From Protopterus annectens (lineage: Eukaryota > Chordata > Ceratodontiformes > Protopteridae): a DNA stretch of 64,000 bases. Shown piece by piece: positions 54,241 through 64,000 of this stretch. The notes under the pieces are model-generated. The model made no database searches, was not told where the DNA came from, and saw only the letters and a program-made list of their open reading frames with translations. The translations under genes and the position numbers were made by a program. How positions within the stretch are numbered: position 1 is the first letter of the stretch; the number at the start of each line of letters is the position of its first letter. The stretch covers positions 400,263,097 to 400,327,096 of the forward strand of contig NC_056738.1 in the NCBI RefSeq assembly GCF_019279795.1, in the 5' to 3' direction.

Positions 54241-54254
54241 ACTGTGTCTTTCTC
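54241..54254. repeat. Target-site duplication of L1-like copy, right
   Basis: ACTGTGTCTTTCTC, identical to 53146-53159. Confidence 0.85.
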
Positions 54255-54520
54255 TAACAGATGTAGAGGAAATAGAGGAGTTGGGACTTAAATACTCATC
54301 TGTGGCTGCCTGGGTGATTACTTCCTGCCTGCTTGGTATTCACCCCTAAGCTTCAGGCCATCTGTGGAGTATTACACTGCAATGCAAACTTCTGGTGGAA
54401 ATTAAGGGAGAATGCCCCATAGGTATGCATGAGGTTAGCAGTCCAAGATGAAGGAAATGAAAATGTTTTGGAGCAGAGGTGAAGGGCCCATGGCTGGCAG
54501 TGTGATTGCAAGAAAATGGG

Positions 54521-54683
54521 ATCTGAAGTAGGGAGTTCATTTGTCAGCAACCTGTGGGTCTTGGATCCGATATCGGATCCAAGCCGGCAACTTGTTTCAA
54601 GCTAATGGATCTGAGCTCCTAGCTCCTCCCCTCACCCATAATCCCCTGCTAACCCTCCATGACCTCAGATCTAGTTTGCTACG
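54521..54683. repeat. Left inverted terminal repeat of DIRS D
   Basis: Inverse of 60317-60492 apart from the right outer extension. It contains AGCTCCTAGCTCCTCCCCTC and a 12-bp expansion that makes a palindrome (54560-54583) absent from the right copy. Confidence 0.93.
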
Positions 54684-54924
54684 CTTGTGGATAGCTGGAT
54701 TCCTGTGAGCTCGTCTAGTACTTGGCAGTTAAGTTTATATTTTCTGTCAACTTTTTTATTTTTTCACAAAAATATTAAGTGTGTAAGTGTTAAGTTCCTG
54801 TAGAGTAAAAAATAATTTCTTTTAAGTAGTTTTTTCCCTCCCTTCGCTGGTCATTAGAGAGTGTGTGTTGTGCATTGTGTTTTGGGGCCTGTGTGTGTGT
54901 GTAACATTACTTTTTTCTTTAAGT

Positions 54925-57184
54925 ATGGCTGAGGCCCCAAAAGCCATTTTTTCTAAATGTACCGAGTGTGGCCATAAGCTCTCCCCGGCTGATGGCCACA
55001 CTCGGTGCGTTCGGTGCCTTGGGGTTGAACACCTCACCTCAGGCTGTACCATTTGTGCAGCGTTCAACCCCAGGGCACTGAAAGAGCGGAGGTCGAAGCT
55101 GGTCTTGGCGGGACTTTTACCCCCGGACTCAGCTCTGGCCTCCCCTGCTCCCGTGGCTCCACCACAGGCTGTGGTTGCTGCCATTCCTGCCCCCCTTCTT
55201 CCGTCTGGGACTCAAACTCCCACTAAAGCATCGGAGGCCAGGAGGGAGAAACGGAGGGAGAAGCACCACAAGCGGCAGGCCGAGACCTCCGTTTCGGCCC
55301 CGCCAGCTAAGCGGGCTTCTCCCTCCACTGCTTCTAGGTCTCCTCCTCCTCTGCTCCGATCCCCTTGTTTCTCCCCAGGGCCCGAGGAGGAAGAGGCCCG
55401 ATCTCCATCGAGGCGGCATTCCAGGCCTGCCTTGGTGACCTCTTCGAGATCGATCTTCAGTATGTCCGATGCAGACTTGGACCGGTTGATGCAAAGGTTC
55501 ATCCAGGCCCAGCTGCAGATGGGAGTGCTCTTGCCTCCCCCCCTTTGGGCGGGAGCTCGACACCTTTTTTCCATCCTATTGCTCCTTCTCCGACCCGCTA
55601 TCCGGGTTCGGAGCGTACAGAGCCGAGCAGCGTTGGAGCCGGGGGTGGGTCGGCGCCGACAGTACTTGGTACTTTGGATCCGACCCTGCCCTCGAGCCTG
55701 TCGGATCCGACCTCTCGGAGCTGTGGCCCAAGCTTCGGATCCGAGGGATTCAGTGTGCCTTTGGCTCCGTCCAGGTCGGAGCGCACTGGTCCTTCGGATC
55801 CGATGGTCTCGGCGCCGGTTCAGATCCCTTCATCGGATCCGAGTGGGAGCCGACTCTCTGATCCAAGAGAGAGTGGTTCCCCCTCGGCTTTCGATGTTGT
55901 GGAGAGGGCTGTGTTGAGAACATCCGGACCCCCGGTCCTTGTCTCGGCTCCTCCCTGCACTCCCTCTCTGCTGGGCCAGGCTTCCATCACCCGGCCAAAG
56001 GGACAGCCTGCTTCAATGTCCCAGATGGTTCCATTGGAACAGAATGTTGCTGGCGAGGCCTCCTCGGACAGCCCCCCCCCAAGGAAGTGCCCCGCAAGCA
56101 TAAGTGCAAGAGGAGGCACGTGGACTCCCCTGAGTCCTTAACTGAGGACATGGACTTGGAGGAAGGGGAAGGCTCCTCAAGATCACCCCCTGAGGATGTC
56201 TCCTTTGGAGACATCATGGAGATGCTGAGGATCAGAGGTGGGTGGTCTGCCCCCAAGTCTTCCTCCGACGAGTCCGTGTTTCTGGAGGCATTCGAAGCAG
56301 GCCCGTCTACCTCTTGGGTGTCCCCTCCGGCCGACCCCTTGGTGGACCTCATTACCACCAGGGTGTGGAAGGATCCGGACACCGTGGAGCCAATACCAAA
56401 ACGCCCGGACAGAATACTAAGCCCCCCCTCAGACCGATCGCACTGGAGCAAGGGCCCCCCCATAGATGCCATGCTGATGGCGGCAGCCACGAAGAGGGAA
56501 CTAGCTCAGGAGAGCCCCTCAGTCCATCCACTGAGCAAGGAGTCCCGCTTGATGGACCGCTTAGGGAAGCGAGTTTTTAGTTCAGCAACCTTCTCGGTAA
56601 GGTCTCTGAACTATATGGCACATGTCATCAGGATGCAGCGGGATCTTATCAAAGAATACGCTGCCTCCCCTCCTGAGTCCATATCGGCGGATGACCAGCA
56701 ATTGTACTCCACCCGAATGGCCACTCTGAGATCAATTTCAAATACCTCTTTGCGGCTGTTGTCCCACGCCACCGAGGGAGCCGCTAGGGCTAGCGGAGCA
56801 GACCTAGTCATGAGACGTCAGGCCTGGCTCTGTCATTGTGACTTTGCGGAGCCTTTTAAAGCGTCTTTTGTGAACTCCCCTTTTGATGGTTCTGCCCTAT
56901 TTGGCAAAACGGTTCGCGAGACACTTGTCCAGAGCGAAAAAGACGGGAAGACGTTGTCTGCCGTCGGAGTCCGCTTCTCTGCTCCCCAGCGGTCCTTTTC
57001 GAAGAACCAAAAGGGTCAGAAGAAGATGTGGTTCCGGAAATTGCAACATTCCCAACCCGCTCCGGACAACCAGTCCTTCCATGGCAGAGGAGGACAGGGA
57101 GGACACCACCCCAGGGGCAGAGGGGCACCGAGAAACTTTGGGTCCAGAGAACCTTTCTCTGAATGGCCCACGCAGCAGCCCTGA
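54925..57184 (+). pseudogene. DIRS D gag, two frameshifts
   Basis: ATG 54925. The head KCTECGHKLSPADGHTRCVR, CLGVEHLTSGCTICAAF holds three Cys-x-x-Cys pairs and a His, a probable zinc-binding fold. A Ser/Pro/Arg linker follows, ending in SMSDADLDRLMQRFIQAQ (about 55460-55510). A shift near 55540 leads to a long Ser/Pro-rich spacer (to about 56085), and a second shift to the core at 56087-57184. The core reads EDVSFGDIMEMLRIRGGW, KESRLMDRLGKRVFSSATFS, ATEGAARASGADLVMRRQAW and an Arg/Gly tail (FHGRGGQGGHHPRGRGAPRN). It is the longest gag of the set. Relationship of the core to LAP2-alpha is known for the family. Confidence 0.88.
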
Positions 57185-58661
57185 AGGGTTGCCCGGCCGC
57201 TCCACTCTGGAGGCAGTCAGGGGGCGCTTCTCGGAGCACCTAGCGGCATGGGAGTCCATCACGACAGACCGCTGGGTGCTTCGCATTATATCCAGAGGGT
57301 ACAAAATACCATTACTCCATGTCCCCAAATTCAAGAACCTCCCCGATGTACCACCCGATCAGAGGGAGGCCGCAGCCGCAGAAATTCAGCAGCCGCTAAG
57401 AAAAAGAGTCAACCAGCCCGTCCCCAAGACCAGCTCGGATTAGGGTTCTACTCCAGGTTCTTTTTGGTGCCAAAAAAGACGGGGGACTTGAGACCGATTC
57501 TAGACCTTTCCTGCTTGAACCTGTCAGTAACCAAGGAAAAATTCCGAATGGTCACTCTTCAATCTATTCTCCCCCTTCTAAGGGAGAACAATTGGATGTG
57601 CTCTATAGACCTCAAGGATGCGTACTACCACATTCTAATGGACAAACGATCCAGGAGATTCCTCCACTTCCGGCTGGGAGACAGTCACTACCAGTTCAGG
57701 GTCCTTCACTTTGGCCTCGCCACAGCCCCCAGGGTGTTCACCAAAGTATTAGCAGTGATTGCGGCCCACCTGAGACTCCAGGGAATACAGGTCTTTCCGT
57801 ACCTGGACGACTGGCTCCTGACCGCCCCAACAAGGCATCTACTTTGCTCAGCCAGAGATTTCTTTCTCCGCCTAGCCCCACAGTTAGGCATCACCATCAA
57901 TGCCGACTAATCCCTTCTGGCCCCGACACAAGTCATAGAATTCATAGGAGCCAGATTAGACACCAGAGAGCTACGAGCCTTTTTAACGTCCGAGAGAATT
58001 TGGAATTTGCAACTCCATGTGTGGGCTATCCTCCAATCAGAGACTTCACCAGCGGAATTGGTCCTGAGGGCACTAGGCTCCATGGCGGCAGCGATTACGC
58101 TCCTTCCATGCGCCCGTCTGAACATGCGGGTACTGCAATGGACACTTCTAGTGCAGTGGTCCTTTCTATCCCTTCCTCTTCACCACCCCATTGCTATCAG
58201 CAAGGCTTGCAGGAGGGCTCTATTATGGTGGCTCCAAGCTTCGGACCTCCATACGGGCCGTCCCTTCTACACCTCTCCCCCTCTCGCCACGGAGACCACG
58301 GACGCCTCCCACCTCGGGTGGGGGGGGGCATTTTTCAGGCAGGACAGTCCAAGGTACGTGGAACGACACAGAGACCTCCCTACATATTAACGTTCTGGAG
58401 ATGAGAGCGGTGCTGTTCGCGTTGCAAGCGCTTCAGAATCTCCTCCCCATAGGAACGATTGCAATTCAGTCGGACAACATGTCGGTTGTCTGGTACATCA
58501 ACAAACAGGGGGGAACCAGATCTTTACCCTCTATGCCGCGAAGCCATGAGAGTGTGGGAATGGGCAATCTCCACCAACCGCTTTCTGATTGCAACGCACA
58601 TTCCGGGATGGACCAACATCCTAGCGGACAAACTCAGTCGCACCCTTCTTACCCCGTATGA
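57185..58661 (+). pseudogene. DIRS D reverse transcriptase and RNase H
   Basis: N-terminal part: RSTLEAVRGRFSEHLAAWES (to 57443). RT: FYSRFFLVPKKTGDLRPILD, RMVTLQSILPLLRENNWMCS, YQFRVLHFGLATAPRVFTKV, and the active site VFPYLDDWLLTAP (about 57795-57835), intact. A TAA stop at 57908-57910 precedes RLDTRELRAFLTSER and LGSMAAAITLLPCARLNMRV. RNase H: TTDASHLGWGGAFF, LEMRAVLFALQAL, QSDNMSVVWYINKQGGTRS and, one frame over, NILADKLSR (about 58617-58640). Two further frameshifts lie near 58320 and 58520. Confidence 0.9.
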
Positions 58662-59085
58662 GTGGTCTCTCAATCCACTAGTAGCGAACCAGATATTCGC
58701 AATATGGGGGCAACCCTGCTGCGATCTTTTTGCGTCTCCCTCAAACACCAAATGCGGCAATTTCTTCGCTCTGATTCCCCCTCCAGGGGAAACTCCAAGA
58801 GACGCTCTGGTGCATGCTTGGCCACCCGGTCTACTTTATGCCTATCCTCCTCTACCCCTGATGTTGCAACTCTTACAAAAAGCCTCGCGGTTGGGGAGCA
58901 GGATGATCCTCATTGCCCCATTCTGGCCTCGGCAAATTTGGTTCCCTTACCTGCGGTCTCACCTAGTGAATCCTCCTTGGATTCTGGATCCCAGTCTGGA
59001 TCTAATCTCCCATCCATCGGGCTTACCGACCCCAAACCTGGACAATCTGAAACTGACAGCTTGGTTGCTCCAGTTCCACTTCTAG
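58662..59085 (+). pseudogene. DIRS D methyltransferase-like domain
   Basis: WGQPCCDLFASPSNTKCGNF, DALVHAWPPGLLYAYPPLPL and RMILIAPFWPRQIWFPYLRS, the same blocks as in copy A. The frame is continuous with the end of RNase H and runs to 59085, overlapping the recombinase frame. Confidence 0.72.
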
Positions 59086-60105
59086 TTAGGACTCCCGGTA
59101 TCTCTTCACCAGTCAAAGCCATCCTTGTGGCAGCGCATAAGCCCTCCACCAGGAAAGTGTACCGCAGTAAATGGAAACTTTTCTCCATCTGGGCGGAGCA
59201 TCATGATCTAGATCCCTTTACGGCTCCTCTTCCATCCATATTAGACTTCCTAACCGAACTTTTTCAGGAAAGCGATAGCTGTTCAACCGTCAAAGTGCAA
59301 TTGGCAGCCATCTCACATTACCATGTGGGACATGATACAGGGCCTTTGATGTCGGCCAAGTTGTGTAAAACCTTTCTCAAGGGCACCTTCTTGCTTAGAC
59401 CCCCTATAAAAGAAGCCGTACCACCGTGGGATCAGTTCTTCAAGCCTTGACTGCTCCACCTTTTGAACCCGCTGCTTCAGTAGATCTCAAATTCTTGTCC
59501 TGGAAAACAGCATTCCTTGTAGCCATCACTTCTGCAGAAAGAGTTTCGGAGCTTCAAGCTCTTTCTGTGAAGTCTCCTTATTTGATCTTTCACCCAGACA
59601 GAGTGTACCTCAGGATCAATCCCACTTTTCTTCCCAAAATAGCATCAGAAACCAGTATAAATCAATCCATAAATTTACCGGTTTTCTTCCCTAAATATCA
59701 GAATAAAGGAGAGTACAAGCTGCACTCATTAGATGTTCATAGGCAGCTTCGCTTTTATACTCATAGAACAGCTGGTCATAGACAATCCGACCAGCTGTTC
59801 GTTTCCTTTGCCAAATTTAATTTGGGGAAAGCAATATCAAAAGTATCTCTATCATGCAGGATTTCTCAATGTATCCTATTGGCGTACCAAGCCTCTGGGA
59901 GACCCGCACCTGAAGGAGTTTGCGCACATTCCACTCATTCCATCTCTACTTCTGCGGCCTTCAAGTCTAGAGTTCCACTGGATGATATTTGTTCGGCAGC
60001 CACTTGAGCTTCATCTCATACCTTTATTAACCACTACAAACTGGACGTGATTTCTAGAGGGAGAGCATCCTTTGGCTCTGCGGTGCTTCGCAATATCCTT
60101 CCATG
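59080..60105 (+). pseudogene. DIRS D tyrosine recombinase
   Basis: Core-binding part: HKPSTRKVYRSKWKLFSIWA to KLCKTFLKGTFLLRPP (to about 59410). After a one-base shift near 59430 comes the catalytic part: SWKTAFLVAITSAERVSEL (arginine I retained, its neighbour changed), DVHRQLRFYTHRTAGHRQSD, CAHSTHSISTS where the Arg of His-x-x-Arg is His, a TGA in place of the Trp of AATWS at 60006-60008, and INHYKLDVISRG with the tyrosine. The His change plus the stop remove activity. Confidence 0.88.
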
Positions 60106-60141
60106 ATGGCCACCCAAGGTTCAGGTAGCTGGGGACTCTGT

Positions 60142-60240
60142 CCCACAGGTTGCTGACAAATGAACTCCCTACTTCAGATTAAGAAGTTATGTACTCACCA
60201 TAACGTTCCATCTGAGTAGGTAGCTTCATTTGTCTGCAAC
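60142..60240. repeat. Internal complementary region of DIRS D
   Basis: CCCACAGGTTGCTGACAAAT to CTACTTCAGAT mirrors the outer left end. AAGTTATGTACTCACCATAAC to CATTTGTCTGCAACC mirrors the outer right end. Confidence 0.94.
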
Positions 60241-60316
60241 CATCCCCCCCTCCTTCCCCCTGGCCTTCTTCGGATCTATTTTAGTTGGATACCCGTTTTT
60301 GGGTATATATTGAGGG

Positions 60317-60492
60317 GCAAACTCAATCTGAGGTCATGGAGGGTTAGCAGGGGATTATGGGTGAGGGGAGGAGCTAGGAGCTCGGATCCATTCGCTTGAA
60401 ACAAGTTGCCGGCTCGGATCCAAGACCCACAGGTTGCAGACAAATGAAGCTACCTACTCAGATGGAACGTTATGGTGAGTACATAACTTCTT
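60317..60492. repeat. Right inverted terminal repeat of DIRS D
   Basis: Partner of 54521-54683 with an outer tract ending GTTATGGTGAGTACATAAC, nearly the same outer motif as copy E and similar to copy A. Confidence 0.93.
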
Positions 60493-61180
60493 ATTTTGAA
60501 TATAAATATATATGCATGTTTAAAGTGTCTGTATGTATTTTTCTTTCTTTTTTTTTTCCTGTGTTGACATGCATACGTATCGTTTTTCTGTTTTCCTTTG
60601 CTGGGGAGAGCAATGGTGTGATATTCTTTGAGAAGGAGGGAAGGATGCAATATTTTGAAGAATGGGCAGTCTCCTTTGGATGGTCAAATTGTTTTTTAAA
60701 ATATGTTCCTTGGTACTATATAGATATTAATGTTTGAGTTTCAAATTGTTTTAGGAATATAGATGTGAGTTCAAGTTTCAGTGGTGTTGAAGTTAGGATA
60801 GAGATTACAACAGTGGGGGAGCTGAGTATGTATTTCTTTGATTATGCACAAAGTTTAGGAAATGACTTATGGATTTCAGAATGCAGCGAAAGTCATCTTC
60901 ACATGTTGTTTGATTATGATTTGCTTTGTTCTGTCAAATGCATCTTCAAAAGAACATAGTCCTATTCATCATTGTTTTTGCGTTTTATTGCTTGTGTATC
61001 ACAGTATATCCAAGTATCCAGGTGTTGACTGTTGCAAAGTGTTTTAAGTGGTGGTTTTATGCCACTAAAAGTTCCTTAGTAAATAGAAGAGAGGATTTCA
61101 GTTTGAAATGTTTATTTAGAAATTATTGTGTAGAAGATGAGCAGTTCATGGAAGCTCTTTCAGGGGCAAACCATTACTAA
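60493..61180. other. Stretch without a recognised gene
   Basis: AT-rich, several frames of 60-113 codons without similarity to anything I know. No element boundary was seen. Confidence 0.4.
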
Positions 61181-61260
61181 GGTTCATAGGTTGGTACTAG
61201 GCTGTCTGCCCTAGGACCTATACAAGCCTAGCCATAACAATTCCCTGGCTATTTCTTCCC
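61181..61260 (-). repeat. CR1 3'-end fragment
   Basis: TTCATAGGTTGGTACTAGGC and CTATACAAGCCTAGCC match the 3' tail block of CR1-a, CR1-c and CR1-d, in minus orientation. It is a severely 5'-truncated insertion of about 80 bp. Confidence 0.75.
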
Positions 61261-61839
61261 GCACTATTTACTTTCCTGATATTTCCTAATAATATTTGAA
61301 ATGTTTTCAGTTTGCTTTGATGAAGGAAATATGAAAGTCATTTTTTTAAGTTGGGGGGTGCTGTGTTGTGTTTTAAATATTATGTGAATAAAAGCTGCAA
61401 AGGAGTGCTTAGTTTGGCTGCATAACATGCTTTATTTTGAGTAGTAAAAGGTGTCCATTTTCAAAAAAAAAATCAAATGTAACATTGATAGAGAAAGGAT
61501 TGTAAGGATTCACTTTGGTTTGACTACTTCAAAGGATCATTGTGGGCTTGCAGTTGCTTCATGGTCAGGGAAGCACTATTACAGACTACTTAAGCCATAG
61601 GGACTGTTCAAATTCAGTTTAGAAAGCTGAGGTGATGCATTGGAGAAGGTGGCAGCATCCAAGCTGCAACATCATACTGCTGAAGTGTTCTGAATGAATG
61701 AAGTTAGCCCTTCCCTCTATAGTTTAGTAGAGGTGCAGTATCTGTATCTGAAAAGAACCACATCTGTCTGTCATATTTCCCCTTTTGGACAAAGCATCAG
61801 TAAATGTTAGTTGATGTTTAAAGGAGAGAGCTACACATC

Positions 61840-62297
61840 TAGAGTTCATTCTTAAACAAGACATAATTAAACAACTTGAGGATCTTGAAAACCGTTCCTG
61901 GCAAAATAACATGAGAATCTTCAGAGTCCTTGAAAGGCTAGATGGCCCAAGTTTGGCAGTGTTAGTGGAATGGCTGTGGTTTCTTCTACATATTAATATT
62001 TTAACTACTGTGCAGTTTGCAGAGGTACAACATGCTTTACAAACATTACCTAATAGTGCAGACTTCAGACCAAGGGCCATCATTTCTCATATTCCTAATT
62101 ACCAGAACAAAATATGCATCTGGCAGCCTGCTTGTTCTCATTCCCCTTTAAAATTGCAGAGAAGCATATAGTCTATTTTGGTAATGATTTGGTGGCTGGA
62201 AATATTAAAAAGTTGAAGTTGTGTCTGAGATTATTAAAACTTATCAAGTCTAAAAAGTATGCAGTGTCTTCATTTGGCTACCCTTTGAAGTTGTAGA
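61840..62297 (+). pseudogene. L1/Tx1-like ORF1 remnant
   Basis: LEDLENRSWQNNMRIFRVLE, then a middle part with AEVQHALQTLPNSADFRPRA and IISHIPNYQNKICIW, and in a second frame VYFGNDLVAGNIKKLKLCLR and YAVSSFGYPLKL. This follows the ORF1 protein of L1/Tx1 LINEs: the end of the coiled coil (DLENR..NN), the RRM-like domain, and the C-terminal domain (ending YAL.YPA.L). One frameshift lies near 62130. No ORF2 could be followed downstream. Confidence 0.75.
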
Positions 62298-64000
62298 TTG
62301 TCTTTCCAAGGAATGTTTGACAGTTGGAAATGTGATGACCTATCTTGAAGACAGAAATCTGATCAGTGGATCTGAGAGTGCTGAACTGAAGTCACCATGA
62401 GGCACTAAGCCTAATGGAAATTAGTGTCAGTTAGTGAAGTTGCCAAGAGGAATGAAACCTCCTTGAATAATGACTTCTGAGCTGACTTTGTCTTATCAAC
62501 TAACTGGACGTCAAGTGCCTGTTGAAGGTTTGCTTTCTTTGTTTTGGGTTTTCTTTTTTATAGACTAAAGAACATCATATTGTGTGGCTAAACATCACAC
62601 TGAATTAATGTTTTTTGGACTCTCTAAGGTTTCAGAGATACATTGTTAGTTCCTTTGTTTGTTTGACTGTGTTGGAGCATATCCCCCTTCTGTTTGGCTA
62701 AAGACAACCATCTTGATCTGATTGTATTTTATTGATTTATCTGACTGTAGTCTATGATTTAGAATGCACAGATGGGTTGGAGAATGCTGCTTTTTTCCTG
62801 CAGTATGTTATTTATGTTGAAGCAAATACGTATAGGTAATGTGGTTGGGTGAGATACAGTATTAATACTTTGCTCCAGACAGGTGGCTTAACTTCTGTCT
62901 AATTTGGTATGAGCCAGTATTTATTCTGCTCCTTCTTGCTGTCTTGTATTTGATAAGGCTCTTTTTGAGACGATAAGTAAGAGTAGATAAAATAACCCCT
63001 TTACTTTCATACACAGAAGGAGTTTAAAAGTTCTCTCTAAGTTTTCTCAGTCATATAATGGGATATGTTTTGCTGGTCTGAGACTGATGCCATCTTATTC
63101 ATTTCTTTTAGACTTGGTCTTGCTGCTGTCAGATGAGACCAGCTCAGTTCCATTTTTGATAGATTCAGGACATTATTCCATCTATAGTTCCTTGGTTTGT
63201 AATATTTAAGTTGTGCACCTGTGTATGCTGAGCACATGTTGTCAATTAAAGAACTGTGATTTAACGTGGGAGTACAGGATGATACTTCATTGTAATTCAA
63301 CAACTTTTTGCCCTTGCCTTGTGTTTTCCATCTACTGTTGCCATAAGATTTTTAGTTTTTTTCCATCTAATGAGTGTGTGATTTTTTTTTAATTGTACTC
63401 TTGCTGATGAAGAGTGGATAGCAGTAGCCGTTTCTGACAGAGTCTTTTCATATGTCATCGAGAGTTTGCTTTTGCTAGCTGAAGTGTTGTGATTTAATTT
63501 TATTTAAGGATAAGGCCAGTTTCAGAGTTAAGGCTGCTTGTGCTCCACCCTTTGTTTGTATGCATTATATATCCTTTAGTCTGAGGCAGTGTGTACAGAT
63601 GTCCATATCTGTCTACATGTCATGGAATTGTTGATTGTAGAGCTGATGATATAGTTTACTGTATTAGTTATCCTGTTTGGGTACTTACCCCACCAAGCCT
63701 GCCTATATTTTTGTGTTCAGCCTTTTCTTCGAAAGTGTATGAAGCTGTCTGTGTTACAAACGATTAAAGAAGGCTTATCCATGTTGGCTGTCTTAACTGA
63801 TTGACGGATTTAAGGAAATTCCCTGTGAATTTTTATTTGTTTGTTGAATATTGCAGTAGTACTGAAATGAGAATATTGCAGATTTGTTTGCATCTGCACT
63901 CATACTGTTAGTGTATAGTTTGAAGGGTAGATTTGGCGAGGTTTGTACAGTATAGTTCATTTTCCTTTCTTCAAGGACTAAAACGTTATCCATGAGAATG
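62298..64000. other. Stretch without a recognised gene
   Basis: T-rich sequence, possibly further decayed LINE. An 88-codon minus-strand frame at 63303-63037 has ordinary amino-acid composition but no family I can name. Confidence 0.35.

Larger units (their letters stand above)
54521..60492 (+). mobile_element. DIRS copy D, full length
   Basis: Left inverted repeat 54521-54683, right inverted repeat 60317-60492, internal complementary region 60142-60240. Length about 5.97 kb. Gag, RT, RNase H, methyltransferase-like and recombinase regions lie in order and are related to copies A and E. GC content in gag is higher than in the surrounding DNA. Several frameshifts, a stop in the RT region and two changes in the recombinase show that it is inactive, but divergence is modest. 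Confidence 0.95.

Noticed and set aside
63037-63303. 88-codon minus-strand frame as a host exon
   Set aside because: No splice sites of good quality at its ends and no recognisable protein.

Overview
This is repeat-rich vertebrate nuclear DNA, not a bacterial or organelle sequence. It has CA, CT and TA microsatellites, one exon-like segment with consensus splice sites, and at least fifteen transposable-element copies nested in each other. The mixture is DIRS-type tyrosine-recombinase retrotransposons, a GIY-YIG Penelope-like element, CR1-like and L1/Tx1-like LINEs, a Tc1-like DNA transposon and tRNA-derived SINEs. It suggests a large-genome amphibian (caecilian or salamander) or possibly a lungfish. 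That is inferred from element content; no species marker is visible.

Layout. 1-4.4 kb has simple repeats only. 4.4-11.0 kb is an ancient minus-strand DIRS copy (F). It is cut by a Tc1-like transposon (7150-8754), a SINE (5444-5724) and an unclassified 574-bp insertion (10158-10731). A 500-N assembly gap lies at 11497-11996. 11997-13533 is the 3' part of DIRS copy E. 13.5-29.4 kb is a nest: an L1/Tx1-like LINE (minus) contains a CR1-like LINE (CR1-a, minus), which contains DIRS A (16354-28055), which contains DIRS B (22100-27664). 29477-40892 is a Penelope-like element with a 16-bp target duplication, itself interrupted by DIRS C (32105-37604) and inserted into another CR1 fragment. 41.2-48.4 kb holds three more CR1-like copies. 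One of them (41486-45389) keeps both ORFs: an SGNH-esterase ORF1 and an endonuclease-RT ORF2.

48.4-53.1 kb is the least repeat-like stretch and carries the only plausible host coding sequence, an internal exon at 49890-50081. 53160-54240 is a 5'-truncated L1/Tx1-like copy with a 14-bp target duplication. 54521-60492 is full-length DIRS D. 60.5-64 kb holds a CR1 3' end and an L1 ORF1 remnant.

No element appears fully functional. DIRS C comes nearest: it has complete termini, RT, RNase H and recombinase catalytic motifs, and a few frameshifts. DIRS copies A to E show the geometry used by this group, namely split inverted terminal repeats and an internal complementary region that mirrors both outer ends. 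Comparing copies lets insertion points be fixed almost to the base and gives relative ages. The element names A-F and CR1-a to CR1-e are labels made for this annotation.
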